This document shows, one piece after another, positions 40,157 to 50,024 of a stretch of 64,000 nt of DNA (the first letter of the stretch is position 1; each line of letters begins with the position of its first letter). The translations under genes were made by a program, and so were the position numbers. The stretch is from positions 28,128-92,127 of the forward strand of contig JAPSLB010000014.1 in NCBI GenBank assembly GCA_031181145.1. The letters run 5' to 3'. Below the pieces are notes generated by a model. It ran no database searches, was not told where the DNA came from, and worked only from the letters and a program-made list of their open reading frames with translations. Origin of the DNA: Microvirga sp. (GTDB taxonomy: Bacteria > Pseudomonadota > Alphaproteobacteria > Rhizobiales > Beijerinckiaceae).

Positions 40157-40924
40157 ATGAGCGGCGAAGCCCAGCGGTCGGCTCCCATCCTTGCCTGTGA
40201 AGCAGCGGGCGAGGGGCTGCCGACCCATGTTGCCATCATCATGGATGGAAACGGCCGCTGGGCCGCCCAGAGGGGATTGCCTCGCTTCGAGGGGCACCGC
40301 AAGGGAATCGAGGCGATCCGCCGGGCAGTCCGCACGGCCTCCGATTGCGGTATCCGCTATCTCACCGTCTACAGCTTTTCGGCCGAGAACTGGCGCCGCC
40401 CCGAGGAGGAGGTTTCCTTCCTGATGGGGCTGCTCAAGCGCTTCGTGCGCCACGATCTCGCGGAGCTCCATTCCAACAACGTCCGGGTCCGCATCATCGG
40501 CGAGCGAGAGGGGCTTGCCGCCGATATCCGACTTCTGCTGGAGGAGGCTGAGCAATTGACCCGCGGCAACACGGGCCTCACTTTGGTGATCGCGTTCAAC
40601 TACGGCGGTCGTCAGGAGATCGTGAATGCTGCTCGCGCGCTGGCCCGGAAGGTGAAGGAAGGGCTGCTCGACCCCGAGGCCATCGACATGGATACGGTCG
40701 GCGCGGCCCTCGATACCCGCGATATTCCGGATCCCGATCTCGTCATCCGCACGTCCGGCGAGCAGCGGGTTTCAAACTTCCTGACCTGGCAGACTGCCTA
40801 TTCCGAGTTCGTCTTTCTCTCCGTTTTCTGGCCTGACTTCGATGAAGCCTCCTTCCAGGCGGCTCTCGACGAGTATCGCCGCCGCGACCGGCGGTTCGGC
40901 GGCCTGAGCGCCAAGGCCAGCTGA
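40157..40924 (+). CDS. uppS: Undecaprenyl pyrophosphate synthase
   Basis: A 255-residue cis-prenyltransferase making the C55 lipid carrier for peptidoglycan and other envelope polymers. Motifs: [19 protein letters not shown] with the catalytic Asp, [18 protein letters not shown], and the C-terminal [21 protein letters not shown] chose ATG 40157; an earlier TTG at 40139 is in frame. The stop overlaps the cdsA start (TGATG). Confidence 0.95.
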   Translation: MSGEAQRSAPILACEAAGEGLPTHVAIIMDGNGRWAAQRGLPRFEGHRKGIEAIRRAVRTASDCGIRYLTVYSFSAENWRRPEEEVSFLMGLLKRFVRHDLAELHSNNVRVRIIGEREGLAADIRLLLEEAEQLTRGNTGLTLVIAFNYGGRQEIVNAARALARKVKEGLLDPEAIDMDTVGAALDTRDIPDPDLVIRTSGEQRVSNFLTWQTAYSEFVFLSVFWPDFDEASFQAALDEYRRRDRRFGGLSAKAS

Positions 40925-41775
40925 TGATGGCCAGCACCAAAGGTCCCGCCTTGGCTCCCAAAGCTCCTCCCAGTGAATTGAAGACCAGGGTTTTGTCCGC
41001 GATCGTCATGATCGCAATCGCGCTCGCTGCTGCCTATTGGGGCGGGTGGCCGTTTGCCCTGTTCTGGCTGGCCGCCGGCATCGCGATGATGGTCGAGTGG
41101 ACGGATATGACCGGTGCCGAGCCGCGCCGGTTCGTGCAGGCGGTTTTCGGCCTGGGGCTCATCGCCTTGACGTTGCTCTACCTTTCGGGCGGGAGCTTCG
41201 GGATCGGAGCCGCGACAGGGCTCGTTTTCCTGGTTTTGGGCGCATCGGTTGCCAGGGGGGCGCACGAGAAGCTGTGGGCGGCCTCGGGATTCGCCTATGC
41301 AGCCGTCATCGTGCTCGTGCCGCCCATGGTCCGGGACTATCCGGGGATCGGAATCCTAGGACTGATTTGGATGTTCGCTGTCGTTTGGACTACCGACATC
41401 GCCGCTTACTTCACCGGGCGGACATTGGGTGGGCCCAAGCTGTGCCCTGCGATCAGCCCGAAGAAGACCTGGTCAGGGTTCTTCGGAGGGCTCATTGCCG
41501 CGACGCTTGCCGGCGTTCTGGTCGTCTGGCTGGGCGAGAGCTTCGGTGTGACGCATTCCTTTTCCATTTGGAGCACGGTAGCCCTGTCGATCGTCGCTTC
41601 CATCGCGAGCCAGATCGGCGACCTCGCCGAGTCGGCGCTCAAGCGTCATTGCGATGTGAAGGATTCGAGCCATCTTATCCCGGGACATGGCGGCGTGATG
41701 GACCGTCTCGACGGATTCTGGGCCGTCTCTCTCATCATGGGAATCATTCTACTCGCCGCGCACGGAGCCGCTTAG
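40924..41775 (+). CDS. cdsA: Phosphatidate cytidylyltransferase
   Basis: A 283-residue membrane enzyme that makes CDP-diacylglycerol from phosphatidate and CTP. It has about seven helices and the family signature near the C-terminus: SALKRHCDVKDSSHLIPGHG then GVMDRLDGFW. It is coupled to uppS by a one-base overlap. It links to plsX upstream in the same phospholipid pathway. Confidence 0.95.
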   Translation: MMASTKGPALAPKAPPSELKTRVLSAIVMIAIALAAAYWGGWPFALFWLAAGIAMMVEWTDMTGAEPRRFVQAVFGLGLIALTLLYLSGGSFGIGAATGLVFLVLGASVARGAHEKLWAASGFAYAAVIVLVPPMVRDYPGIGILGLIWMFAVVWTTDIAAYFTGRTLGGPKLCPAISPKKTWSGFFGGLIAATLAGVLVVWLGESFGVTHSFSIWSTVALSIVASIASQIGDLAESALKRHCDVKDSSHLIPGHGGVMDRLDGFWAVSLIMGIILLAAHGAA

Positions 41776-41781
41776 TCCTTC

Positions 41782-42942
41782 ATGCCACGTTCTCTCACGA
41801 TCCTCGGGGCCAGCGGCTCCATCGGCCGCTCCACGGCGGAAGTGGTTCTTGCGCATCGGGACGAGTTCCAGGTCGAGGCCGTCGTAGGGGGGCGCAATGC
41901 CCTGGCTCTTGCCGATGCCGCCAAGCGCCTGGGCGCCAAGTTCGCAGCCCTGGCCGATGAAAGCGCCGGTGCCGCGCTCAAGGAAGCGCTCGCCGGAACA
42001 GGTATCGCAAGTGGGGCGGGCCGCTCCGCCGTACTCGAATCCGTGGATCGCCCCTCCGACATCGTGCTCGCGGCCATCAGCGGCACCGCTGGCCTGGAGC
42101 CAACCCATGCGGCTCTGAAGCCGGGGCGGCGGATCGCGCTTGCCAACAAGGAAAGCCTCGTCTGCGCAGGCGCGGCCTTCATGGCGGACGCGCGCCGACT
42201 CGGTGTCGAGGTCATGCCTGTGGATTCCGAGCACAATGCCCTCGATCACGCTCTCGCGGCCGGGCAGAACCGGAGTGTGGAAAAGGCTGTGATCACGGCG
42301 AGCGGCGGCCCGTTCCGTACCTGGACGCGGGATCAGATCGCACGGGCAGGCGCCGAGGAGGCTTCGGCCCATCCGGTCTGGTCCATGGGCTCCAAGATCA
42401 ACATCGACTCGGCTACCCTGATGAACAAGGGGCTCGAACTGATCGAGGCGCACCACCTGTTCGATCTTGAAGCCGAGCGCCTCGACGTGCTGGTCCATCC
42501 GGAAGCCATCGTACACGGCCTCGTGCAATGGGCGGACGGAGCTGTCACTGCCGGCTTGGCGCTCCCCGACATGAAAGTGCCCATTGCCAATACCCTGCGC
42601 GGACGGGAGCGTCTTATCATGGATCTGCCCCGTCTCGATCTTGCCGCGATTGGCCGTTTAACGTTCGAGCGGGCGGACGAGGCGCGGTTCCCATGCCTCG
42701 CTCTGGCCAAGGCCGCGCTTCGGGACGGGGGAGCCCTCCCTACGATCCTGAATGCGGCCAACGAGATAGCCGTCGAAGCCTATATGGCGGGACGCATAGG
42801 ATTTTATGAAATATCAGAAATTGTTGAGGCAGTTTGCTCAAGTTTCTGTGGAAGCGGTAAAGCCCCTGCGACGGTTGCGGAGGCCCTTGCTATTGACGGC
42901 GAGGCCCGGGTCATGGCGCGGCGGCTCGTTCCCGCAAGCTGA
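41782..42942 (+). CDS. dxr: 1-deoxy-D-xylulose 5-phosphate reductoisomerase
   Basis: A 386-residue NADPH-dependent enzyme, the committed step of the MEP isoprenoid pathway, feeding uppS. Motifs: ILGASGSIGRST (NADPH binding), ALANKESLVCAG, PVDSEHNAL, SGGPFRTW and SKINIDSATLMNKGLELIEA. The ATG lies 7 bases after cdsA; no clear ribosome binding site is seen, so coupling to cdsA translation is likely. Confidence 0.96.
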   Translation: MPRSLTILGASGSIGRSTAEVVLAHRDEFQVEAVVGGRNALALADAAKRLGAKFAALADESAGAALKEALAGTGIASGAGRSAVLESVDRPSDIVLAAISGTAGLEPTHAALKPGRRIALANKESLVCAGAAFMADARRLGVEVMPVDSEHNALDHALAAGQNRSVEKAVITASGGPFRTWTRDQIARAGAEEASAHPVWSMGSKINIDSATLMNKGLELIEAHHLFDLEAERLDVLVHPEAIVHGLVQWADGAVTAGLALPDMKVPIANTLRGRERLIMDLPRLDLAAIGRLTFERADEARFPCLALAKAALRDGGALPTILNAANEIAVEAYMAGRIGFYEISEIVEAVCSSFCGSGKAPATVAEALAIDGEARVMARRLVPAS

Positions 42943-42978
42943 CGTGAGGCATCCTGGCAGGGTGCGGAAGGAACGATA

Positions 42979-44121
42979 ATGGATTGGCTTCTGACAATCG
43001 GCGGCGCAACGGGGTCTCTGGTCCTGACGCTGTTCGCCTTTCTCGTGGTGCTGACGGTGGTCGTCTTCATCCACGAATTCGGCCATTACTGGGTCGGACG
43101 CCGGTGCGGGATCGGCGTGACGGCTTTCTCCATCGGTTTCGGGCCCGAGCTCATCGGCTGGACGGACCGGAACGGCACCCGCTGGAAGATCTCGGCGATT
43201 CCCCTCGGCGGCTACGTGAAATTCGTGGGCGACATCAACGCCGCGAGCGTTCCGGACGCTCAGGGCGTTCAGCAGATGCCGCCCGAGCAGCGGGCGATCA
43301 GTTTTCCCCATCAAAATGTCGCCAAGCGCGCGGCCACCGTCGCGGCCGGGCCGATTGCCAATTTCATTCTGGCGATCGCAATTTTCGCAGGCTTCAACTA
43401 CTTCAGCGGGAAGTTGGTGCTGGAGCCGGTCATCGAGAGGGTGATCCCCGGCAGTGCGGCCGAAGCGGCGGGCTTCCAGCCCCAGGACGTGATCCGCTCC
43501 ATTGACGGCACTCGGATCGAAACCTTCGCCGACATGCAGATGATCGTCAGTTCGAGTTCGGGCGAGGTGCTGAACTTCCAGGTCGAGCGCAACGGCGAGA
43601 TCGTGAACCTGACGGCAACCCCGAAGATCGAGGAGAGGGATACGCCCTTCGGCAAGCAACGTATCGGTCTCTTGGGGGTTCAGGCGCCCCAGGACCGCTC
43701 GGCGATCAAGCGTATCTCGTATTCCCCCTTGGGAGCCTTGAAAGCCGGTGCCGTGGACACCTGGAATCAGGTCGATCGAACGATCAACTTCGTCCGCCGC
43801 CTCGTTTTGGGGCGCGAGTCAATCGATCAGCTCTCCGGGCCGGTTGGAATCGCTCGAATCGCGGGGACCGCCTACGAAATCGGCGGGATGTACAGCCTCG
43901 TGAACCTGATCGGCTTCATGTCGGTCTCGATCGGGCTCATTAACCTTTTCCCCATTCCGCTGCTGGATGGCGGGCACCTCTTGTTCTATGCCATCGAGGC
44001 TGTCCGCGGCCGGCCCTTGAGCGAAAGAGCCCAGGAGATCGGCTTCAGGATAGGGTTTGCCTTCGTGGCGATGCTGATGCTTCTGGCAACCTGGAGCGAC
44101 CTGACCCGCTCGTTCGGGTGA
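42979..44121 (+). CDS. rseP: RIP metalloprotease RseP
   Basis: A 380-residue site-2 protease in the inner membrane that cleaves transmembrane anti-sigma factors and signal-peptide remnants. The zinc motif HEFGH is in the first helix (about residue 32), a PDZ domain spans about 125-205 (VIERVIPGSAAEAAGFQPQD), and the second metal motif is NLFPIPLLDGGHLLFY (about residue 322). AAGGAACG lies before the ATG. It precedes bamA, as is usual. Confidence 0.95.
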   Translation: MDWLLTIGGATGSLVLTLFAFLVVLTVVVFIHEFGHYWVGRRCGIGVTAFSIGFGPELIGWTDRNGTRWKISAIPLGGYVKFVGDINAASVPDAQGVQQMPPEQRAISFPHQNVAKRAATVAAGPIANFILAIAIFAGFNYFSGKLVLEPVIERVIPGSAAEAAGFQPQDVIRSIDGTRIETFADMQMIVSSSSGEVLNFQVERNGEIVNLTATPKIEERDTPFGKQRIGLLGVQAPQDRSAIKRISYSPLGALKAGAVDTWNQVDRTINFVRRLVLGRESIDQLSGPVGIARIAGTAYEIGGMYSLVNLIGFMSVSIGLINLFPIPLLDGGHLLFYAIEAVRGRPLSERAQEIGFRIGFAFVAMLMLLATWSDLTRSFG

Positions 44122-44136
44122 GGCCTTATTCACCTT

Positions 44137-44153
44137 GCCACAAGTTTTGTGGC
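44137..44153 (+). terminator. Hairpin after rseP
   Basis: GCCACAA, GTT, TTGTGGC forms a perfect 7-bp stem 16 bases after the rseP stop. No T-run follows, so it may be an attenuator or mRNA-end hairpin and not a complete terminator. Confidence 0.35.
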
Positions 44154-44332
44154 GGGCCGAACGTGACAAGGACGCCACGCCGGTTAAAAATTGCTACTCT
44201 GTTTGTATGTGCCGTTTGCAATGACGGCGAAAGTTTGTACAAGCGGGGCAGCACCAATAAGGTTGGGACGCGTGTTTCCAAGCCGCGGGCTCGCCTCGCG
44301 ACGGACAAAGTATAAAAGAAACGGGCCAGTTG

Positions 44333-46687
44333 ATGATGTCGACGACCACGCCACGCCGGAAGAAGCCGGCCGCCACCGCAATGATCGCCATGAGCGCGCT
44401 GATGGCTGGCCTTACCGTTGCGGAAAGCGCTCTCGCCCAGCGGGTGCCGCAGACGGGGAGCCGCGCTTCCGCCGCCCAGGGTCCCTTGATCAACCGGGTT
44501 GCCGTCGAAGGCAACAGCAAGGTCGACAAGGCCCTGCTTGAGGGTGTGCTGCAGAGCCGGGCGCGCACGCCTGTGAATCAGGCGGCCATCGATGCCGACG
44601 TGCAGAGCATCCTCGAGGTCTATCGTCGGCAGGGGCGCGGCTTGGCCCAGGTAACCCCGCGCATCGTGGATCTGCCGAATGGCCGCGTTGACGTGGTGTA
44701 TACCATCGTCGAGGGCGACAAGACGGGCGTGAAGGAGATTCGCTTCGTCGGGAACAGCCACATTTCCTCCGGTCGTCTGCGGAGTATCATGCAGACCACC
44801 GAGACCAATATTCTGAGCTTCATCAAAAGCTCGGACATCTATGATCCGGACCGCCTCTCCAACGATCTGGAGTTGATCCGCCGCTACTACCTGAAGAACG
44901 GCTATGCGGATTTCCGCATTGTCTCCAGCGAGGTGACGTTCGACGCCAATGCCGGCGGCTACGTCGTCACGATCGCGGTCGAGGAGGGCGAGCAGTACCG
45001 GGTGGGTAATGTCGCCATCGATTCCCGCGTCCCGGGTGTGGATGCCGAGGCGTTGCGCGGCGATCTGTCTGTCTCCGCGGGCTCCGTCTACAGCGCCGAC
45101 GCCGTCGAGAAGTCGGTCGAGGCCATGACGCGCACCGTGGCGCGGCAGGGCAACCCGTTCGTGTTGGTTCGCCCCGTCGGCACCCGCGATCCCGCGAGCC
45201 GCACGGTCAACCTCGGCTATGTGATCGAGGAAGGCCCGCGCATCTACATCGAGCGCATCAACATCCGCGGCAATACCCGTACCCGCGATTACGTAGTCCG
45301 CCGCGAGTTCGATCTGGGCGAGGGCGATGCCTACAACCAGGTGATGATCGATCGCGCCGAGCGCCGCCTGAACAACCTGGGCTACTTCAAGCAGGTCCGC
45401 GTCTCCAACGAGCCCGGCTCTTCCGCGGACCGTGTGATCGTGAACGTGGATGTGGAAGATCAGTCCACCGGCTCCTTCTCGGTCTCGGGCGGTTACTCGA
45501 CCGCCGACGGCTTCATCGGCGAGGTCGCAGTCACTGAAACGAACTTCCTTGGCCGTGGCCAGTTCGTCCGTTTGGCGGGCCAGCTCGGGCAGCGTTCGAA
45601 CGGTGTCGACTTCTCCTTCACCGAGCCGTACTTCCTCGGCTACCGGATGGCTGCGGGTATCGACCTGTTCTCGAAATTCAGCGACCAGACCCGGTATTCC
45701 CGGTACGAGAACCGTATGACGGGCGGTCAGCTCCGTCTCGGACTGCCTTTCACGGAAGAGTTCTCGATTACTGCTCGCTACTCGCTGTACCAGCAGGAGC
45801 TGGAGATCCCGAACGACGAGGACAAGCCGTATAACGACTGCTCATTCCCGATTCCGGGAGTTACGACGGGCACCAACTGTCTGACGAATGGCGAGGCTTC
45901 GCTGGCGATCAAGGAATCGCAGGGTACGACGATCACGTCGCTTGCGGGCCTGACCTTCAATTACAATACCCTCGACAGCACCCGCGATCCGCGCAACGGC
46001 TTCTACGCCGAGGTGAAGACGGACTTCGCCGGCCTGGGTGGCGACTCGCGGTACTTCCGCGCCACCGGTGACGCCCGTTACTACCACGAGCTGTTCGAGG
46101 ACATCGTCGGCATCGCCCGCATCCAGGGCGGCCATATCATGGGCCTGGGCAACAATGGTAACGAGGGTGCCGACCTGCGCATCGTGGACCACTTCTTCAT
46201 GGGCCCGTCCCTGGTTCGCGGCTTCGCCACGAACGGTCTCGGTCCGCGCGATATCTCGAGCCCCGACGCGAATGCCAATGCCATCGGCGGCACGACCTAT
46301 TTCGGTGGATCGCTCGAAGTGCAGTTCCCGATCTTCGGCCTGCCGAGGGATCTGGGCCTGAAGGGTGCGGTGTTCGCGGATGCCGGTACGCTCTTCGGCT
46401 ACGAGGGACCGACCCGGTTCAACCTCGGCGGTGGTGTTTTCGCTCCTGATGGCGGCATAACCTGCAACCCTCCGGGACAACCGCAGAACTGCATCGAGGT
46501 TCTCGACAGTGACAAGATCCGCTCCTCGGTCGGCGCTTCGATTCTGTGGAGTTCGCCGCTCGGTCCGATCCGGTTCGACTACGCGTTCGCACTCTCCAAG
46601 GAAGAGGGTATTCTCCAGGCGGACGGTACGCGGATCGGCGGAGACCGGACGCAGGCCTTCCGTTTCTCCGGCGGCACGCGCTTCTAA
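44333..46687 (+). CDS. bamA: Outer membrane protein assembly factor BamA
   Basis: A 784-residue Omp85 protein, the core of the outer membrane barrel insertase. The N-terminus is a signal sequence with a basic start and cleavage near ESALAQ (about residue 35). Five POTRA domains follow (to about residue 380; NRVAVEGNSKVDK opens the first), then the 16-stranded barrel ending in AFRFSGGTRF with the C-terminal aromatic. ATGs at 44333 and 44336 are adjacent alternatives. The 211-bp leader has AT-rich DNA near 44183 that may hold a promoter. Confidence 0.96.
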   Translation: MMSTTTPRRKKPAATAMIAMSALMAGLTVAESALAQRVPQTGSRASAAQGPLINRVAVEGNSKVDKALLEGVLQSRARTPVNQAAIDADVQSILEVYRRQGRGLAQVTPRIVDLPNGRVDVVYTIVEGDKTGVKEIRFVGNSHISSGRLRSIMQTTETNILSFIKSSDIYDPDRLSNDLELIRRYYLKNGYADFRIVSSEVTFDANAGGYVVTIAVEEGEQYRVGNVAIDSRVPGVDAEALRGDLSVSAGSVYSADAVEKSVEAMTRTVARQGNPFVLVRPVGTRDPASRTVNLGYVIEEGPRIYIERINIRGNTRTRDYVVRREFDLGEGDAYNQVMIDRAERRLNNLGYFKQVRVSNEPGSSADRVIVNVDVEDQSTGSFSVSGGYSTADGFIGEVAVTETNFLGRGQFVRLAGQLGQRSNGVDFSFTEPYFLGYRMAAGIDLFSKFSDQTRYSRYENRMTGGQLRLGLPFTEEFSITARYSLYQQELEIPNDEDKPYNDCSFPIPGVTTGTNCLTNGEASLAIKESQGTTITSLAGLTFNYNTLDSTRDPRNGFYAEVKTDFAGLGGDSRYFRATGDARYYHELFEDIVGIARIQGGHIMGLGNNGNEGADLRIVDHFFMGPSLVRGFATNGLGPRDISSPDANANAIGGTTYFGGSLEVQFPIFGLPRDLGLKGAVFADAGTLFGYEGPTRFNLGGGVFAPDGGITCNPPGQPQNCIEVLDSDKIRSSVGASILWSSPLGPIRFDYAFALSKEEGILQADGTRIGGDRTQAFRFSGGTRF

Positions 46688-46692
46688 TCGGG

Positions 46693-46722
46693 GAGGGCGC
46701 CTTCGCGGCGCCCTCGCTTTTT
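46693..46722 (+). terminator. Strong terminator directly before lpxD
   Basis: Perfect 9-bp stem GAGGGCGCC (46693-46701) and GGCGCCCTC (46707-46715), a TTCGC loop, then GC and TTTTT (46718-46722). It begins 5 bases after the bamA stop and ends one base before the lpxD ATG. Confidence 0.85.
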
Positions 46723-46723
46723 C

Positions 46724-47788
46724 ATGACAGAAACCAATTTTTTTCCGCAAAGCCAGACGCTTAACCTGCGTCAGGTGGCGGAGATGGCGCAGACAACGCT
46801 CCCCGACGACACCGACGGGGAGTTTTTGCTTAAAGGCGTCGCTCCGCTCGAAAGCGCAGGCCCAAACGATCTGGCTTATATGGACAACCCCGCCTATGTA
46901 GGGGCCTTGAGCAGGACGCACGCCGGCGCGTGCCTCGTCACACCTCGTTTTGCGGCGAAGGTGCCTCCGAAAACCGTCGCCATCGTGACGCCACTGGCCT
47001 ACCGGGTCTTCGCCCAGGTCATGGGCAGGATGTTCCCCACGGCCTTGCGCCCGGAATCGTCGTTCGCGGCCACGGGCGTTTCTCCAGGCTCTTTCGTGCA
47101 TCCCTCCGCGCGGCTGGAACACGGCGTCACGGTCGATCCCGGGGCCGTCGTCGGCCCGCACGCGGAGATAGGCGCCGGCACCGTCGTCGGCGCCCATACT
47201 GTGGTCGGCCCGCATGTGAAGATCGGCCGGGATTGCTCGCTTGCGCCTCACGTCACCATCTCCAATGCCTTCATCGGGAACCGGGTCATCCTGCATCCCG
47301 GCGTCCGCGTCGGCCAGGACGGGTTCGGCTTCGCCATGGGGCCGCAGGGACATCTGAAGGTGCCGCAGATCGGGCGCGTCATCATCCAGGACGACGTTGA
47401 GATCGGCGCCAACACGACGGTAGACCGGGGTGCGAGCCGCGATACAGTGATCGGCGAGGGCACCAAGATCGACAACCTCGTGCAGATCGGCCACAACGTC
47501 GTCATCGGTCGCCATTGCGTCATCGTGGCCCAGGTCGGCATTGCCGGATCGAGCACGCTGGAGGACTACGTGGCGCTTGGCGGCCAAGTTGCCGTGAGGG
47601 GCCATGTGCGGATCGGAATGGGCGCTCAGATCGCCGCGACAAGCGGCGTCAACGGCGACGTTCCGGCCGGTGCACGCTGGGGCGGCGTTCCCGCCCGGCC
47701 CATGCGAGAATGGTTCCGCGAAATCACTGCCCTGAAAAAACTTGCATCTAAGGGCGATTCTGACAAAGACGACGGCGCATCGTCCTAG
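46724..47788 (+). CDS. lpxD: UDP-3-O-(3-hydroxyacyl)glucosamine N-acyltransferase
   Basis: A 354-residue enzyme adding the N-linked acyl chain in lipid A synthesis. The N-terminal part has the uridine-binding region ([20 protein letters not shown]), followed by a left-handed beta helix of hexapeptide repeats ([20 protein letters not shown]) with the catalytic His region in [15 protein letters not shown]. The start at ATG 46724 gives the usual FFP near the N-terminus. There is no ribosome binding site because a terminator hairpin occupies that space, so initiation must be leaderless, coupled or from a later codon. Confidence 0.94.
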   Translation: MTETNFFPQSQTLNLRQVAEMAQTTLPDDTDGEFLLKGVAPLESAGPNDLAYMDNPAYVGALSRTHAGACLVTPRFAAKVPPKTVAIVTPLAYRVFAQVMGRMFPTALRPESSFAATGVSPGSFVHPSARLEHGVTVDPGAVVGPHAEIGAGTVVGAHTVVGPHVKIGRDCSLAPHVTISNAFIGNRVILHPGVRVGQDGFGFAMGPQGHLKVPQIGRVIIQDDVEIGANTTVDRGASRDTVIGEGTKIDNLVQIGHNVVIGRHCVIVAQVGIAGSSTLEDYVALGGQVAVRGHVRIGMGAQIAATSGVNGDVPAGARWGGVPARPMREWFREITALKKLASKGDSDKDDGASS

Positions 47789-47826
47789 AGGACCGATACA
47801 CCAAGGCCTATCCGGAGACTTCAGTC

Positions 47827-48291
47827 ATGTCCGAAGCGCCCACCACGCTTCAAACCGCCGATATTCTCGAGATTCTCGAGCTGTTGCCACATCGCTATCC
47901 TTTCCTGCTGGTCGACAAGATCATCGATATCGACGGTGACAATTCCTGCATCGGCATCAAGAACGTCACCTTCAATGAGCCACAATTCACGGGCCATTTC
48001 CCGTCTCGGCCGATTTTTCCGGGCGTGTTCCTGATCGAGGCCATGGCTCAGACGGCGGGCGCCATCTGCGTCAAGGCCAAGAGGGCCGAGCAGGCGAAGC
48101 CGAAGCAGGTGTTCTTCATGACGATCGACAAGGTCAAGTTCCGGAAACCCGTGGAGCCGGGGGACCGGGTCGAGTTCCATATGAAAAAGCTGAACAACCG
48201 CCGTAACATGTGGTGGTACAAGGGCGAGGCCAAGGTGGACGGCGTGCTCGTCTGCGAGGCCGAAGTCAGCGCCATGCTGGTGATCGAGTAA
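47827..48291 (+). CDS. fabZ: 3-hydroxyacyl-ACP dehydratase
   Basis: A 154-residue hot-dog-fold dehydratase of fatty acid elongation; it competes with LpxA for 3-hydroxyacyl-ACP. The catalytic His is in [15 protein letters not shown], and the Glu is in [22 protein letters not shown] site lies upstream. Its TAA stop shares one base with the lpxA ATG. Confidence 0.97.
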   Translation: MSEAPTTLQTADILEILELLPHRYPFLLVDKIIDIDGDNSCIGIKNVTFNEPQFTGHFPSRPIFPGVFLIEAMAQTAGAICVKAKRAEQAKPKQVFFMTIDKVKFRKPVEPGDRVEFHMKKLNNRRNMWWYKGEAKVDGVLVCEAEVSAMLVIE

Positions 48292-49100
48292 TGGAAACGG
48301 TGATCCATCCCACCGCCGTCATCGAAGACGGTGCCAAGATCGGCGCTGGTGTGAAGATCGGTCCTTTTTGCACCGTAGGCCCGGAGGTCGAGCTGGGCGA
48401 GGGCTGCCAGCTCGTGAGCCACGTGGCGATTGCAGGCAGGACGAAGATAGGCCCCCGCACGCGCATCTTTCCTTTCGCGTCCATCGGGCACATTCCGCAG
48501 GATCTGAAGTACCGCGGAGAGTCCTCGACACTCGAGATCGGTGCCGATTGCGTGATCCGCGAAGGCGTGACCATGAACCCAGGCACGGAAGGTGGCGGCC
48601 TCCGGACGGTGATCGGGGATCGTTGCGCCTTCCTCGCAGGTTCGCATGTGGGGCACGACACGAAGGTCGGCAACGACTGCATCCTGTCCAACAACGTGAT
48701 GCTGGCGGGCCACGTGACGGTCGGCAATTTCGTGATCTTCGGCGGCGGCTCCGCCGTCATCCAGTTCGCCCGTGTGGGCTCCCACGCCTTCGTAGGCGGC
48801 CTGTCGGGCCTGGAGAACGACCTCATCCCTTATGGCATGGCCTTGGGCAATCGCGCTCATCTTGCCGGCCTCAACATCATCGGCATGCGCCGGCGCAACT
48901 TCACCCGCGAGCAGATCCACGACATCCGCCGTGCCTATCGCCTGCTGTTCGCCGATGAGGGCACGCTCTCCGAGCGCGTCGAGGACGTGGCGGCCGAGTT
49001 CGCCAGCCATCCGTTCGTGCACGAGATCCTGGACTTCATCCGCGAGAGCAAGGACCGTTCGATCTGCACGCCTCGGGACCCGCTCAGTTCCGCCGGCTGA
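48291..49100 (+). CDS. lpxA: UDP-N-acetylglucosamine O-acyltransferase
   Basis: A 269-residue trimeric left-handed beta helix that performs the first step of lipid A synthesis. Hexapeptide repeats run from VIHPTAVIEDGAKIG through about residue 190, with the catalytic His in GSHVGHDTKVGNDC. The C-terminal helical domain (NFTREQIHDIRRAYRLLF) is complete. It overlaps fabZ by one base. Confidence 0.96.
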   Translation: METVIHPTAVIEDGAKIGAGVKIGPFCTVGPEVELGEGCQLVSHVAIAGRTKIGPRTRIFPFASIGHIPQDLKYRGESSTLEIGADCVIREGVTMNPGTEGGGLRTVIGDRCAFLAGSHVGHDTKVGNDCILSNNVMLAGHVTVGNFVIFGGGSAVIQFARVGSHAFVGGLSGLENDLIPYGMALGNRAHLAGLNIIGMRRRNFTREQIHDIRRAYRLLFADEGTLSERVEDVAAEFASHPFVHEILDFIRESKDRSICTPRDPLSSAG

Positions 49101-49106
49101 GGCTGC

Positions 49107-50024
49107 ATGCAGCCAGAGAGCAAAATGGCGGCGGGGGGCGGCTCCCCCGGGCAGGTCCCTGCCTCGATTGGACCGGTCGCGGTCGTGGCCGGGAGTGGGC
49201 GCCTTCCGATCCAGGTGGTCGAGCATCTCGAACGGACTGGCCAGGATTATCGCGTTCTCGCCTTCCGGGGCTTCGCAGCGCCGGAACTGCGGAAGAAGGC
49301 GCACGCGAATGCGGACCTTCTCGACCTCAAAACCATCCTGACCACCCTCGATGAGTGGAAGCCTCGCGCCGTCACCCTCGTTGGCGCCGTTCGCCGTCCT
49401 GGCTTCGCCGCCTTGCTCGGAGCCTATTCGGCCCTGCGCAATATGCAGGAAGTGAAAGAGGTGATCACCCGAGGCGACGACCAGGTCCTGCGCGGGGCCG
49501 TGATGCTCATCGAAGAGCGCGGGCATCGTGTCGTGGGCGCCCACGAGCTTGCGCCCGATCTGGTTGCGTCCCGGTCCTTGAGCGGGACCTATCAGCCGAG
49601 CGAGGACGACTGGCAGTCTGTCGCAGTAGGGCTCGATCTCCTTGCCTCCCTGTCGGCTTTCGACATCGGGCAGGGGGCTGTGATCGCCCGCAACCATGTG
49701 CTCGCGATCGAAGGCCCAGAGGGCACGGATCGCATGCTGCGCCGGGTCGGGCGCTTGCGCCAGTCCTGGTTCGGCCTTCACCGCCGGAAGGAGGGGGGCG
49801 TGCTGATCAAGGCCGCCAAGCTCGGCCAGGATCTGCGGGTCGACATGCCGACAATCGGTCCCCGCACGGTCGCCGAGGCTGCGAAGTCGGGGCTCTCGGG
49901 CATCGCGATCGGCGCAAGCTCGACCTTCGTGCTGGAGCAGGACGAGACGCTGCGTATCGCGGACCGTCTCGGCGTCTTTCTCGTCGCCGTCGATCTTCCC
50001 TGGATGGAGCAATCGCATGACTGA
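49107..50024 (+). CDS. lpxI: UDP-2,3-diacylglucosamine diphosphatase LpxI
   Basis: A 305-residue enzyme that makes lipid X in alphaproteobacteria, where LpxH is missing. The order lpxA-lpxI-lpxB and the motifs VAVVAGSGRLPIQVVEHL, VTLVGAVRRPGF, VITRGDDQVLRGAV and the DMPTIGPRTV segment identify it (DUF1009 family). The first 22 residues are a poorly conserved Gly/Pro-rich lead, so the true start may lie downstream. It overlaps lpxB by 8 bases. Confidence 0.93.
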   Translation: MQPESKMAAGGGSPGQVPASIGPVAVVAGSGRLPIQVVEHLERTGQDYRVLAFRGFAAPELRKKAHANADLLDLKTILTTLDEWKPRAVTLVGAVRRPGFAALLGAYSALRNMQEVKEVITRGDDQVLRGAVMLIEERGHRVVGAHELAPDLVASRSLSGTYQPSEDDWQSVAVGLDLLASLSAFDIGQGAVIARNHVLAIEGPEGTDRMLRRVGRLRQSWFGLHRRKEGGVLIKAAKLGQDLRVDMPTIGPRTVAEAAKSGLSGIAIGASSTFVLEQDETLRIADRLGVFLVAVDLPWMEQSHD

